Of a stretch of DNA of 64,000 nt, positions 11,552-21,306 are shown in pieces (within the stretch, counting starts at the first letter, position 1; each line of letters opens with the position of its first letter). The stretch lies in assembly GCA_030323885.1 (NCBI GenBank), contig CM059194.1, positions 7,835,686 through 7,899,685 on the forward strand, in the 5' to 3' direction. The notes beneath the pieces are model-generated. The model saw only the letters and a list, made by a program, of their open reading frames with translations. It did not search any database and had not been told where the DNA came from. A program made the position numbers and the translations under genes. This stretch comes from Branchipolynoe longqiensis (Eukaryota > Annelida > Polychaeta > Phyllodocida > Polynoidae).

Positions 11552-12140
11552 CATCATCATCATGCTGTCGGTCACGATGCGACAAAGACTGCTTTCATTA
11601 CTTGACTGCCGCTCTCCATTTAGCTCTCTGCTGTGAGAGTTGCATCCATGAGTCGGTCTTAATTGTCAGTAGTTGTGTTGCGTTGCGTTATGTTCCTCCT
11701 AGCTGATTTTCCGCTGTCGACGGAAGATGAGCTCGAGCAGCGCAGTCCTTGGTAACCCGGGCGACGACCGAGCCGGTATGGTGTTTTGTGCGGTTGTACA
11801 TTTCATGAAAGCTGCCTGCAAAAGTGTTGAAGTGCTGCTGGCTTTTGCAAGTTACCAGCGGCACTCTCTCGGGGAGCAAATAGAGGTTTCACACCGGCAA
11901 GAACATGTCAAGACAGGCGCAAAACTATTTGTCCCTGCAGTGGCTGGTCGAGAGATGTTGGGAGTTCCATACATCAACTGCCCTTAATGCTGCCACAGTG
12001 ACATGGTTTTCTGTTTAGGGTTTGCTCCCTTAGCCTTCGTTCTGTCAAGAACCTGTACCACAAGGCAGTGGTTTACAACTCTGCAAGTCAGGGGCATCAA
12101 ACTCCCTGAGGTATTGCTATTTATGCAATACCTGCATACC
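11552..12140 (-). mobile_element. LINE-A mini-element with 14-bp target duplication
   Basis: Flanked by GGTAGATAATAACT (11538-11551 and 12141-12154). On the minus strand it runs from a 5' segment (CAATACCTCAGGGAGTTTGA, GCAGTGGCTGGTCGAGAG on the plus strand) to the 3' end GACAGCATGATGATGATG. The reverse-transcriptase region is missing, so 5' and 3' ends are fused. The same fusion occurs at 15006, 43148 and 56940. Confidence 0.85.
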
Positions 12141-12168
12141 GGTAGATAATAACTATAAACCTAATATA

Positions 12169-12346
12169 CAGTAAAATCTCTCTAACCGACCACCTCCACA
12201 GATCGACCACTCCCCTATATATCGATAGCTTTATTTGGGTCCCACCGATACTATTGTAACCATATTCTAACTCCCTATTCCGACCACCTCCCTAAATGGA
12301 CCACTTAAAGTCGGTCCTAAGGTCGGTGGATTTAGAGGTTTTACTG
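12169..12346. mobile_element. M6 MITE, 178 bp, TA-flanked
   Basis: The ends are CAGTAAAATCTCTCTAACCG and, on the opposite strand, CAGTAAAACCTCTAAATCCA, flanked by TA. TA targets and CAGT-type ends fit Tc1/mariner or pogo-derived MITEs. A sister copy is at 56368-56546. Confidence 0.85.
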
Positions 12347-12459
12347 TATTTATCTCAGAAAAAAATACCAGAAACTCAAAACGATCGAACCATGCAATTT
12401 TAAGCAGGGGGACATTTCAATTACGTACAACTGTTTTTCCTCATCCCATTGCAATCTTA

Positions 12460-12590
12460 AGCTATCCTAGTAATACCGAGGACCAGGCTAGGTGGTCACA
12501 AGTATAAGTTTTAAGGCATTAATTTGACTCAGCCAAGATTTGAACTGAGAATTGAATATTACGCGGGAAGCAGGCGCTCGAGTCATTCTA
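12460..12590 (-). mobile_element. SINE1, 5' part, reverse orientation
   Basis: GCTATCCTAGTAATACCGAG, the CACAAGTATAA...TTTGACTCAGCC block and GCAGGCGCTCGAGTC on the plus strand match the complemented SINE1 head. Confidence 0.75.
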
Positions 12591-12978
12591 TCTTAATCGA
12601 AAGTCCAAAGAGAAAATAAAATGTGCAATGATGCCATTAATGTAGTATATGTCACTGTAACAAATGAAGCTTGTCAGAGAGGAAGGCTGAGAGGGTAGGG
12701 CTGGGGGATGGGGGGAATTACATTCTGGGTATAAATCGGTTATACTTGTGATACTCATTTCCCTTTGGATGTGAATACACATTCACATAATACACGTGTC
12801 TTCTGGCACACTGGTGCACTATCTAAGGACAGGGCTTGGTTTAAAGGATGTTGTAACAAATCAAAATGGGACGGTCTCCTCTCCCGCAAATTGCATGACA
12901 CCCAAGTAGATGTACATAGTAGGCTAAGGTATCACACTCAGACTAGACAAACCTCTGGAAAAATACAAAAAAAATAAC
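12591..12978. other. No recognisable feature
   Basis: Unique-looking DNA with no supported gene. Confidence 0.4.
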
Positions 12979-13527
12979 ATAGTATAAAGTCGACGGCTGG
13001 CAGCTGTAGTTGTGTAGGCAGGCTAAATAGGAAATCACTACAGGCAACTAGAAGAAAGGCAGAGTATAAAGTGTGCAGAAGGAACCAGAAGGAGCTTGTT
13101 TGTTTTATTATTATATAGTGGTTGTAGAATCCAAGATGGCTGTCACACCTGACCAGCTCCTCCAATCAACACTAAGCATTCTCCAATCTACCAATGAACA
13201 GTAAGCATGCTTGTATCCATGCCTTGGTTGTTTATGGCTACAGTGCCCTGTTGTGTCTGGGTGTGCAGTGATCCGTAAATAATAGTTGGGGGGAGGGGGT
13301 ATGTAAGCAGAGCTGCTAAGGCTCTATCACACTAATAGTAGTGCCCCTCGCACACTATCTATATAATACACAATGTCTATCTAAACTAAGTAAAGGATCA
13401 CCAACACTCCACAATACCATATGCATTTGGTCATATTAAATCATTTACCTCTATAGACCATTTGTAATCTCGTATACACCAGTTCACACCACCCGCCAAT
13501 GTCTAATTATCGGAAAATTTTACAATA
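12979..13527 (+). mobile_element. Diverged LTR related to 10591-11107
   Basis: Shares GTTGTGTAGGCAGGCTA, ATAAAGTGTGCAG and a TTTATTATTATATAGTGGTT block with the solo LTR, and ends near AAAATTTTACA. The left end is poorly conserved and no target duplication is seen. Confidence 0.5.
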
Positions 13528-13559
13528 CACTACTAACACCCAAAATCGCAAAAGGCTGG

Positions 13560-13705
13560 CCTGAGCACAAACAGGTAAATACTCCTGGGCGAGGGACCAG
13601 ACCAAGACAGCACCAAAGCTGTCCAGCATTGAAAACAAGCACCTCGCGTGAGCTTATACGTTATGGGCAGAGTAAATACCTTTTTAAAAAAAAAACACAA
13701 AAAAA
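13560..13705 (+). mobile_element. LINE-C 3' end with A-rich tail
   Basis: Contains CTGTCCAGCATTGAAAACAA, GCTTATACGTTATGGGCAGA and a tail of A with a few C. It matches 4807-4925 (minus) and 21232. Confidence 0.65.
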
Positions 13706-13744
13706 ACAACATATGTCTACTTTGGTAAGGTGCCAGATATTGGA

Positions 13745-14690
13745 TGTAGCAGCAGTTTCAGCAGGGTGCACGGGGAGGGGGTGGGGTTGGTAGGGTAGGG
13801 GTCTCTGGTGGAGATAGGGGTGGTGAGGTGTGTGGTTGCGTGGGGTGGTAGGGTAGGGGTCTCTGGTGGAGATAGGGGTGGTGAGGTGTGTGTTTGGGTA
13901 GGGGTGGTAGGGTAGGGGTCTCTGGTGGAGATAGGGTTGGTGAGGTGTGTGTTTGGGTGGGGGTGGTAGGGTAGGGATCTCTGGTGGAGAAAGGGGTGGT
14001 GAGGTGTGTGGTTAGGTGGGGTGGTAGGTTAGGGGTCTCTGGTGGAGATAGGCATGGTGAGGTGTGTGGTTGCGTGGGGTGGTAGGGTAGGGGTCTCTGG
14101 TGGAGATAGGCATGGTGAGGTGTGTGGTGGGTGGGGTTGGTAGGGTAGGGGTCTCTGGTGGAGATAGGCATGGTGAGGTGTGTGGTGGGTGAGGGTGGTA
14201 GGGTAGGGGTCTCTGGTGGAGATAGATAGGGGTGGTGAGGTGTGTCCTGGAGTACAGTCGTGTGGGGGTGGTAGGGTAGGATTCTCTGGTGGAGATAGGC
14301 ATGGTGAGGTGTGTGGTGGGTGGGGGTGGTATGGTAAGGGTCTCTGGTGGAGATAGCGGTGGTGATGTGTGTGGTTGGGTGCGGGTGGTAGGGTAGGGGT
14401 CTCTGGTGGAGATAGGAGTGGTGAGGTGTGTGCAGGAGTACAGTGGTGTGGGGGTGGTAGGGTAGGGGTCTCTGGTGGAGATAGGGTGGTGTGGAGGTGT
14501 GTGTTTGTGGTGGGGGTGGGAAGGGGGTGGTAGTGGTAGGTGGGGTCTCTGGTGGAGATAGGGGTGGGTGAGGTGTTGGTGGGGTACAGTGGTGTGCGGG
14601 TGGTAGGGTAGGGGTCTCTGCTGGAGATAGGTATGGTGAGGTGTGTGGTGGGGTGGGGGTGGTATGGTAGGTTAGCTATTGTTTTAGATG
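13745..14690. repeat. 58-bp tandem array (GGTCTCTGGTGGAGATAGG core)
   Basis: About sixteen units of 56-60 bp, each with GGTAGGGTAGGGGTCTCTGG, TGGAGATAGG and GGTGAGGTGTGTGG. Long Pro/Thr/His-rich minus frames come from the repeat. Confidence 0.95.
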
Positions 14691-15005
14691 TGGAGTGCAG
14701 TTTCCTCTGTGGGTCTCTGGTGGAGATAGGGGTGGTGAGGTGTGTGGTGGGGTGGGAGTGGAGTGGGGGGTTGGGGTGGGCGGGTGTGTGGTGAGGTGTG
14801 TGGTGGGGTGAGGGTGGTGAGGTGTGTGGTGGGATGGGGTGGGGGTGGGGGTGGTGATTGGGTAGGGGTGGGGGTGGGGTGTGAGGTGGGGTGGGGGTGG
14901 GGTGTGTGGTGGCGTGGGGGTGGGGTGGGAGTGGGGGTGTGTGGGTGTGTGGTGAGGTGTGTGCTGGGGTGGTTATGGTTGTGGGGGTGCTTCTGGTTGT
15001 GGTCA
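14691..15005. repeat. GTGGGG-rich simple sequence
   Basis: Irregular GGGGTGGGGGTGG and GTGTGTGGTGAGG words. It continues the array to its left without a regular period. Confidence 0.85.
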
Positions 15006-15452
15006 CATTAAGGGCGGTTGATGTATGGAACTCCCAACATCTCCCAACCAGCCACTGCAGGGACAAATAGTTTTGCGCCTGTCTTGACATGTTCTTGCCA
15101 GTGTGAAACCTCTATTTGCTCCCCGAGAGAGTGCTGCTGGTGACTTGAAAAGGCCAGCAGCACTTCAACACTTTTACAGGCAGCTTTCATGAAATGTACA
15201 ACCGCACAAAACACCATACCAGCTCGGTCATCGCCCGGGTTACAGCCCAAGGACCGCGCTGCTCGAGCTCATCTTCCGTCAAAGAGAGGGCGTCCCTGTC
15301 TCCGGTTCAAGGATACCATCAAGAGAAACCTGAAGTTGAGAGGGATTAAGACTGACTCATGGACACAACTCTCACAGCAGAGAGCTAAATTGAGAGTGGC
15401 AGTCAAGTAATGAAAGCAGTCTTTGTCACATCGCGACCGACAGCATGATGAT
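15006..15452 (+). mobile_element. LINE-A mini-element, 5' truncated
   Basis: Runs from CATTAAGGGCGGTTGATGTA (5' segment) to GACAGCATGATGATGAT. The junction near 15280 joins the 5' segment to the 3' coding tail (AGAGAGGGCGTCCCTGTCTC onward). GGTTGTGG occurs on both sides and is a possible target duplication inside GT-rich DNA. The 3' part would encode the end of the RT protein (KDTIKRNLKLRGIKTDSW). Confidence 0.8.
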
Positions 15453-16060
15453 GATGTGGTTGTGGTTGTGGGGTATGTGGTGGGGTGGGGGTGGGGGTGG
15501 CGGTGGGCAGGTGTGTGATGAGGTGTGTGGTGGAGCGTAGAGGTGGTTGAAGGGAAGTGTGTGTGATGGAGATAAGGATGATGTGTGACGGGGTGTTTGT
15601 GTGCAGGTGTGTGGTAGTGTGGGGTGTGTGAGGAGTGGGTGAAGGGTAGCGTGTGTGGTGGAGATAAGGATGTGTGTAATGGGGTGTGTGTGTTGGAGTG
15701 TAGGTTGTAAGGTGCGTGCATGTGGTGAGGGTCTATAAGTGTGGGTGTGGTGTGTGTAGGGGTGTGGGTGGTGGGTTCTGTATTATGTGGATGTGGGGTG
15801 GTGTGTATTGTGCGGTCTGTATGTGCGGGTGTGCTGCTGTGTGTGTGGTGTGTGGTGTGTGGTGTGTGGTGTGTGGTGTGTGGTGTGTGGTGTGTGGTGT
15901 GTGGTGTGTGGTGTGCGGTGTGTGGCGTGTGGTGTGTGGTGTGTGGTGTGTGTGCGGGGGGTCTGAACGTGCGGGTGTGGTGGTGTGTGTGGTGGGGGTC
16001 TGTATGTGTGTGTGGTGCGTAGGTGTGTAGGGGTGTGTGTAGTGGTCTGTACACATTGTG
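15453..16060. repeat. GT-rich arrays including (GTGTGGT)n
   Basis: TGGGGTGTGTG-type simple sequence with a clean heptamer run at about 15838-15950. No gene. Confidence 0.9.
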
Positions 16061-16260
16061 ACGCCCCCTGGTGTGGGCTCGTGGACCTGCCTGCTGCCCC
16101 CTGGCGTCATGGTGTGGTGTGTGGTGTATGGTGTGTGTATGTGTGTGTGGTGTCTGTGTAGGGGTGTGTGTGGTGTGTGTAGGTGTGTGTGAGGTGTGTG
16201 TGTGGTGTCTGTGTAGGGGTGTGTGGTGCGTGGACCTGCCTGCTGCCCCCTAGTGGCCGC
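16061..16260 (-). promoter_or_regulatory. Cluster of three CTCF-like motifs
   Basis: On the minus strand: CCACACCAGGGGGCGT (about 16061-16076), TGACGCCAGGGGGCAGCAGG (16090-16109) and GCCACTAGGGGGCAGCA (16241-16257). The third fits the published core CCASYAGRKGGCRS at every position; the others differ at two positions. The last two sit in repeated copies of GTGGACCTGCCTGCTGCCCC. CTCF occurs in molluscs and its motif is conserved in bilaterians; binding here is inference. Confidence 0.4.
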
Positions 16261-16560
16261 TAAGTTGGGCAATGTGTGTTTGTGTAGGGAAGCAGAGCTG
16301 ACGATCAATCGCCGACGCCGGGGTTTGTGCGCCGGGGGCTGCGCAACATGAAGGACGCGCGGGGGACGCCGGGAACTCCCGCCATGTGTTACTAACACAC
16401 CCTCTGGCCGAATGAGTAGAGCGTCCGTCTCCTGTTTTGGGAGAACCATCAGGGCCCACCACATGTGGTGAGGATGCTCTGTTCAATTTTGTCATGTGCA
16501 GTAATAAGTTTGAATCTGCTGGTGTTAGCTGGGTGTGTCCTGGAATCTGTGGTTCATCTG
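16261..16560. other. SINE-head-like piece in otherwise unannotated DNA
   Basis: At about 16396-16465 CTCTGGCCGAATGAGTAGAG and CGTCCGTCTCCTGTTTTGGG resemble a tRNA-derived SINE head, then the similarity ends. Nothing else is recognised. Confidence 0.4.
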
Positions 16561-17292
16561 GGGCCGTATGCAGGAGTCGGTGGTAGCGGATTTTGGTGGT
16601 AAAGCCTGACACCGTTTAGCTATCTCCGACGTCGGGAACTGTGTCAAGTCGTATGCAGGAGCGCGTAACACTTTCATTATAGCTAAACGTGAATTTATTT
16701 ATAGATTTGGGAAATCCCTCTGCGTCTGTACCCATATATTAGGCTTAAATCTATTCAATGCGACCATATTTAACAGAATTACATACGTAATAAGTGAAAT
16801 TTTATCAATTTAACCCTAAATTCGAACCGTTATTAAGGCTACCGCCGCATTGGCGGCGATATTAGTAGTTATATTTTCGAATCGACGATCTTACAGTAAA
16901 CAAACCGCCGCTGCCGCAGTATGGAAAGGGACGTCGATGCGGCGGCTGCGGCGATTTGTTTACTTTACGTTCGTCGATTCGAAAATATAACTATTAATAT
17001 CGCCGCCAATGCGGCGGTAGCCTTAATAACGCTTCGAATTTAGGGTTAAATTGACAAAATTTCACTTATTGCGTATGTAATTCTGTTAAATATGGTCGCA
17101 TTGAATAGATTTGGGGCTCATGAACTCGCTATACCACCTATCTATCAGGGGTAGGGTAACACCGGGTAAGCTTTTGGTGTTAGGCCTATCACCGCTTCGT
17201 GCATACCATTTTTCGCCCCTACCCGGGAAATTCAAACCTAACACCGTTTTGGCTCGCTACCACCGAATACCACCGGCTCCTGCATACGGCCC
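16561..17292. mobile_element. M2 MITE, 732 bp, with a large internal palindrome
   Basis: The ends are GGGCCGTATGCAGGAGTCGG and, on the other strand, GGGCCGTATGCAGGAGCCGG, continuing as TGGTA. CTG lies to the left and CAG overlaps the right end. The 9156 family module (AAATCTATTCAATGCGACCA onward) is here as two inverted arms, 16747-16915 and 16941-17112. No coding frame. Confidence 0.85.
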
Positions 17293-17476
17293 AGGTATTG
17301 TTGCTAACACCTTGTCAAGCTGCCTTTTGAATGTGTGTAAGTGTTTTGTGTATGCTAATGTTGGGTGGATACAACAGCTGTGTGTATAACAGTGTTGTTT
17401 GTATAGTAGTTATGTGTGTATAATAGCGTTTTGTACATACTCGAAACCAAAGGCCTTATCTAGAATTTATTCTATA
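17293..17476. other. No recognisable feature
   Basis: Unique T/G-rich DNA without a supported gene. Confidence 0.4.
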
Positions 17477-17478
17477 TA

Positions 17479-17791
17479 CAGTACAACCCCATTAAACCAA
17501 GCTTGGTTAAACCAAACGATTGGTTAATCCAAACTTTTTCGGCGGCACGACAAAATACTACCATTTATCATATAGCAAATTTGTTAAACCAAAGTCGGTT
17601 AATCCAAATTATTGGTTAATCCGAGGCCACTCCGGTATGGTTAAACCAAACTTTCATGTGGTTATAAGGTCATCTGAGACCCCACCAACTTTTTTATATG
17701 ATAAATGGTAGTATTTTGCCGGGCCACCGAAAAAAGTTTGGATTAACCGATTATTTGGTTTAACCAATCATGGTTTAACAGAGTTATACCG
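17479..17791. mobile_element. M6-type MITE (TTAAACCAA family), 313 bp
   Basis: The ends are CAGTACAACCCCATTAAACC and, on the other strand, CGGTATAACTCTGTTAAACC, flanked by TA. The inside has many GGTTAAACCAAA/GGTTAATCC words in both orientations. Tc1/mariner or pogo ancestry is inference. Confidence 0.8.
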
Positions 17792-17877
17792 TATATAGAT
17801 AAAAAACAATAATCGAAGTGTCTACATACATTGTATATTACATGTGCAATACACGCTTACTCAAAGTCAAAGCCAAA

Positions 17878-17955
17878 GCTCGGTTAAACCAATGATCGGT
17901 TAATCCAAACAGATTTCTAGGGTCCCTTCAAGTTTGGTTTAAAGGGGTTATACTG
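17878..17955. mobile_element. TTAAACCAA-family MITE, right-end fragment
   Basis: GCTCGGTTAAACCAATGATC through GGTTTAAAGGGGTTATACTG, followed by TA. Same terminus as the copy at 17479. Confidence 0.7.
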
Positions 17956-17984
17956 TATACGATGTATATATACTGATGTGCCTA

Positions 17985-18170
17985 TTAGCATTTCTTGCTG
18001 CATAGAAGGGAATACTAAGTCAATTTAATAGAATGTGTTTCTGCGGAAGCAGATGGTGCCACCGGTACAATGTTGCATATTATGGAGTATAACAATAATC
18101 ATAATAATAAGCCATATTCCCTTCCAAACCTTTATACTCGCATTATATGCTATACATCACACACATATAT

Positions 18171-18210
<40 letters not shown>
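17985..18210. mobile_element. M3 fragment leading into a TA microsatellite
   Basis: ATACTAAGTCAATTTAATAG matches the M3 middle. It is followed by GCCACCGGTACAATGTTG, TTTATACTCGCATTATATGC, ATACATCACACACATATAT and a TA run. The part from GCCACCGGTAC onward is shared with 51055-51170. Confidence 0.5.
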
Positions 18211-18215
<5 letters not shown>

Positions 18216-18470
18216 TGTATGTTTAGATTATACCTGTGCAATTAATCAGGTTGTCGTGTGAAGCAGTGAGTGTGCTGGAGTATAAGCCCTGGGCAGTCAG
18301 TAGGTGGGAGCTACTTCTTGATGTAGAAGTTGGGACAGTGTGACAGGCAGATGGACCAAACAGAGGCATTACAGTTCTGTTCTACTAAGACACCGCCCTG
18401 AAAGTGTGCGTCAACAATGTTCGCATTTAGTTGTACACACTTTATGCACACACTTTTGGTAAAACAGTTT
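18211..18470. other. No recognisable feature
   Basis: No supported gene or repeat. Confidence 0.4.
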
Positions 18471-18665
18471 ATTCATCAGAACACACATTTAATTCAGCGC
18501 AGAGGCACTGGTCTTTTGGCCATTTACATTACATTGTAAATAGGTCACTCAGCGGGTGCTTAGCTAGGTTATATTAGAAGATTAAGAAGGCGGTTAGTGT
18601 GTTAGTGGGTTAGCTATAGTAAGTTCAGTGTTATGGGCTAAGTTGGTGGGTTGCTGTATACACTG
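18471..18665 (-). mobile_element. LINE-B 3' untranslated end
   Basis: The complement matches 45960-46165: GGCTAACCCACTAACACACT-like, CCTATTTACAATGTAATGTA and AAGACCAGTGCCTCTGCGCT, ending in ATGAATAAACTG. It is a 5'-truncated copy of the LINE whose C-terminal coding end is at 45689. Confidence 0.7.
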
Positions 18666-19334
18666 TGTGTTATTATTGATGTGGTGTATGCAAGGGTGGG
18701 GGGGGGGGGCATATACATTATCTAAGCCCCTTTATTCCATCAGCTGTGGCTATGCAATATTTATCCCATAGCTCATACTGAATTGCATTTTTTAAAATTT
18801 TACCATGAAATATGATAGGGTGGAATTGGACAGCATCCCGCTAAGTGATCTCCTACTGGGTGATCTTCCTGCCTGTACATTCAAAGTGATCCTTTTAAAC
18901 TAACTAGGGATTAAATAATAAAGCTCATCTAGCTACTTAATAAACAAAATTGTCGGACCCGAGGACACTCCGGTATGGTTAAACCACCCTTAGCCACCAC
19001 CCTTAACCATCATGAACAAACCATCAACACACCGAACATCCTACACAACTATCAATCTGTTTAAACACATTGAACATTATATAAGACAGACAAAATGTCT
19101 TGTCAACTCTGAACTTAACTTGTTTTATAAGAGAAAAAATGTAACCCACAATGATTATTTGAGTTGCCCCGAGTATACACCTTCTACTCGGTGCTGCTCC
19201 TCATTTTTGCATGAACTACAGTGACTGGTGCTGTACATTATACGGCAGGAGCCACTCCCTTAATTCTACAGGATCGGTGCTGAAACTAATACAGCACTGA
19301 TCAAAATTAGATTATTGAGACTGTCAATTCTAAT
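18666..19334. other. No recognisable gene
   Basis: Contains a short G-run (18699-18708) and AT-rich unique DNA. The 70-codon plus frame at 19012-19224 has no recognisable domain. Confidence 0.4.
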
Positions 19335-19418
19335 AGTAAGATAGCCGGAAGACCAGCGCCCCGGTGCTGACAAATGTCATGTTCAGATGAATAAATATTT
19401 TACCCAAAAAAAAAAAAA
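19335..19418 (+). mobile_element. LINE-B 3' terminus with poly(A)
   Basis: GCCGGAAGACCAGCGCCCCG, then GATGAATAAATATTTTACCC and a run of A (about 19404-19418). The poly(A) supports retroposition. Confidence 0.65.
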
Positions 19419-19419
19419 A

Positions 19420-19515
19420 AGATGTTAAAGCTGCATAGTTAATGAGTTAAAGCTGCATAGTTCGATGAATGCATCAACATTTCAAATCCAAAACAATGAT
19501 CTCATGTCCCACTGA
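19420..19515. mobile_element. M3 left end, tandemly duplicated
   Basis: TTAAAGCTGCATAGTTAATGAG is followed at once by TTAAAGCTGCATAGTTCGAT. A left terminus has thus been copied twice, with only about 90 bp of element. Confidence 0.65.
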
Positions 19516-19637
19516 CTAGTCTAAGAATGTCATCTCTCCAGATTCACCAGACAACGATCTGTATACACAATTTTAACGACTTTCGTTCAATAAAGATCAA
19601 CATAAATTTAAGTATGCTTTTAATATTTCAACGAGGA

Positions 19638-19975
19638 GCGGGACGTAGCTCAGGCGGTAGAGTGTCCACCTGTGAAGGTGTGAGTCACCCGATCGATCCT
19701 GCTCAGTGGACCCATTTGCAATTTGGGCTATTTTCCGTTCTACCCAGTGGTCCACAAATGGTTCATCAAAGGCTGTGGTATGTGCTGTCCTGTCTGTGGG
19801 AAAGTGCATATAAAAGATCGCTTACTGCTTATCCAAAAGAGTAGGCTATATGGTGGCAGTGGGTTTCCTCCCAAGAAATATGTCAGAATCACCATAATTA
19901 TGCTTGATGTCCAATATCCGATGATATGAAAATCAATGCGCTCTAGAGGCGTCGTTAAATATATCAAACTTTGTT
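19638..19975 (+). mobile_element. SINE2 (molluscan-type tRNA SINE)
   Basis: Head GGGACGTAGCTCAGGCGGTA with a B-box-like GATCGATCCTGC; body TGGTATGTGCTGTCCTGTCT and GTGCATATAAAAGATCGCTT; tail GCGCTCTAGAGGCGTCGTTA. From memory, this body is close to a SINE family widespread in gastropods and bivalves; the exact family name is not certain. Other copies: 25280 and 33048, both reversed. Confidence 0.85.
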
Positions 19976-20060
19976 TTAATATTCACCAGAACCAAAGATT
20001 TGCGAAACCAATTCGGTTTGCTGCTTACTTTCTTATTTTCACATTTACAAAGTGTGCTGT

Positions 20061-20345
20061 TCTCCATTGCGGAGTGGTTAGAGTGTCTGACTTTTTCCTA
20101 GGTCAGAGCCCTAATCTGAAGGTCTGTGGTTCGATTCCCCATGGCATCACCTCTGCAAATTTGGATTTCCACCGCTGTGTATAACTTACAGCGTCATCAA
20201 AGGCCAGTTGCTTTCATACCATGTCTATGTGGTGTGGGAGGTTAAAAATCCCTTGGGTCGGTAAAAGTGTAGGCTTGGGCTTTCTATCGACAAACTGTTT
20301 AATGGTGAAAACAAGGCTATTCTGAAATAAAAAAAGAAGAAAAAA
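20061..20345 (+). mobile_element. SINE3 (tRNA-derived) with A-rich tail
   Basis: Head GCGGAGTGGTTAGAGTGTCT with a variable-arm-like segment and B box GGTTCGATTCC. Body GGATTTCCACCGCTGTGTAT, GTCATCAAAGGCCAGTTGCT and GTCTATGTGGTGTGGGAGGT; tail GAAATAAAAAAAGAAG. Copies at 34104 (interrupted) and 40953. Confidence 0.85.
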
Positions 20346-20713
20346 TACAAGTGTGAATATTGTGTAGAAGCTGAACTGGATAACAGACCCAGAATGATGG
20401 AGGCATATTTCATACTGTCATATCAGATGCACTGTGCGATACACCCACATATAATACACTCGCGGAATGTGCAGCACGGGTAGCTGCGTGGTGCAAGCTA
20501 CTCCCATCCATGAGAGACATGTCTGTTCCACAACGTCAGGCGCGTTATTCATGGATGTCAGCTTTGCATTGATGTAAATGCCGCAACAGATTTTATGCCT
20601 GCAGAGCTGTCCCATATTTGTTGCGGTTGTACAAACAATAATTTTGGGGCATGTTTAACTTCCGTCATTTATCCTATTTATTTATTAAATATGTTTTAAA
20701 GGTAATAGAATAT
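20346..20713. other. No recognisable gene
   Basis: A 65-codon minus frame (20418-20615) matches no family I know. No repeat was detected. Confidence 0.35.
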
Positions 20714-20893
20714 TGTCGTGGGGGGTGATGAAAATGGGAAATATTGTGCCTAGAGCGGGACTCGAACCCACATCTCTTTGCATTCCGGGCCAGTGTGCTA
20801 ACCATTACACCACCTAGGCTCCCTGAAATCATCATACTACCAACGCCTACATGTCTATGTGGCTCCTTGCCTGAGAGGTCAGTGCAGGCCAAT
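20714..20893 (-). mobile_element. SINE4 (tRNA-derived), reverse orientation
   Basis: The minus strand reads GCCTAGGTGGTGTAATGGTT, AGCACACTGGCCCGGAATGC and GGGTTCGAGTCCCGCTCTAG. The outer GCCTAGG and TCTAGGC can form a seven-pair acceptor stem (one G-T pair), but the anticodon stem does not pair, so this is a tRNA pseudogene head and not a tRNA gene. The 3' side is AATATTTCCCATTTTCATCA. Copies at 21657 and 50695. Confidence 0.8.
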
Positions 20894-21231
20894 ACACTCG
20901 TCCCCCTGGAATTGTAAGTCTTTTAATGCTTACAATTACATACATACCCCAACTGAACTGCACCACAAGGGGGGCAGGTGATATGTCACGGCCCACCAAC
21001 TGGACAGACCAGGGCGGGATAACCGGAAATCTAAAAGCCAGATAACATATCCAACAACAATATAAATCAAATCAAATTCAAACAAACATAACTCAACCAC
21101 CTATTAGATACAGTCCTATGGACATCTACATAAAATAGGCTAGTATAGAATTAAGTAGAAAAAAGCGGAAAACTCTTCCCAAGAAAACCCCAAAACACTA
21201 ACATAGAACCTTAAGAAAACAACACTACAGC
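20894..21231. other. No recognisable feature
   Basis: Unique A-rich DNA without a supported gene. Confidence 0.4.
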
Positions 21232-21306
21232 TGGCCAGCATTGAAAACAAGCCTGGGTACCCGGGCTTAAATGCTATGGACAGTATAAATACAGCCTCAA
21301 TAACAA
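21232..21306 (+). mobile_element. LINE-C 3' end, copy 1 of a close pair
   Basis: GCATTGAAAACAAGCCTGGG, TACCCGGGCTTAAATGCTAT and GGACAGTATAAATACAGCCT, then A-rich sequence. Confidence 0.65.

Larger units (their letters stand above)
10478..12403. mobile_element. M3 MITE split by four later insertions
   Basis: Left part 10478-10590 (AAGCTGCAAAGTCCGTTGAA), middle parts 11112-11275, 11538-11551 and 12155-12166, right end at about 12350-12403 (TATTTATCTCAG...CATGCAATTTTAA). Between them sit a solo LTR (10591-11107), an M1 MITE (11280-11533), a LINE-A unit (11552-12140) and an M6 MITE (12169-12346). Each insertion has its own target duplication. Confidence 0.8.

Noticed and set aside
20755..20830. 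A tRNA gene on the minus strand
   Set aside because: Acceptor and T-arm sequence look tRNA-like, but the anticodon stem does not pair and the unit is repeated as a SINE at 21657 and 50695.
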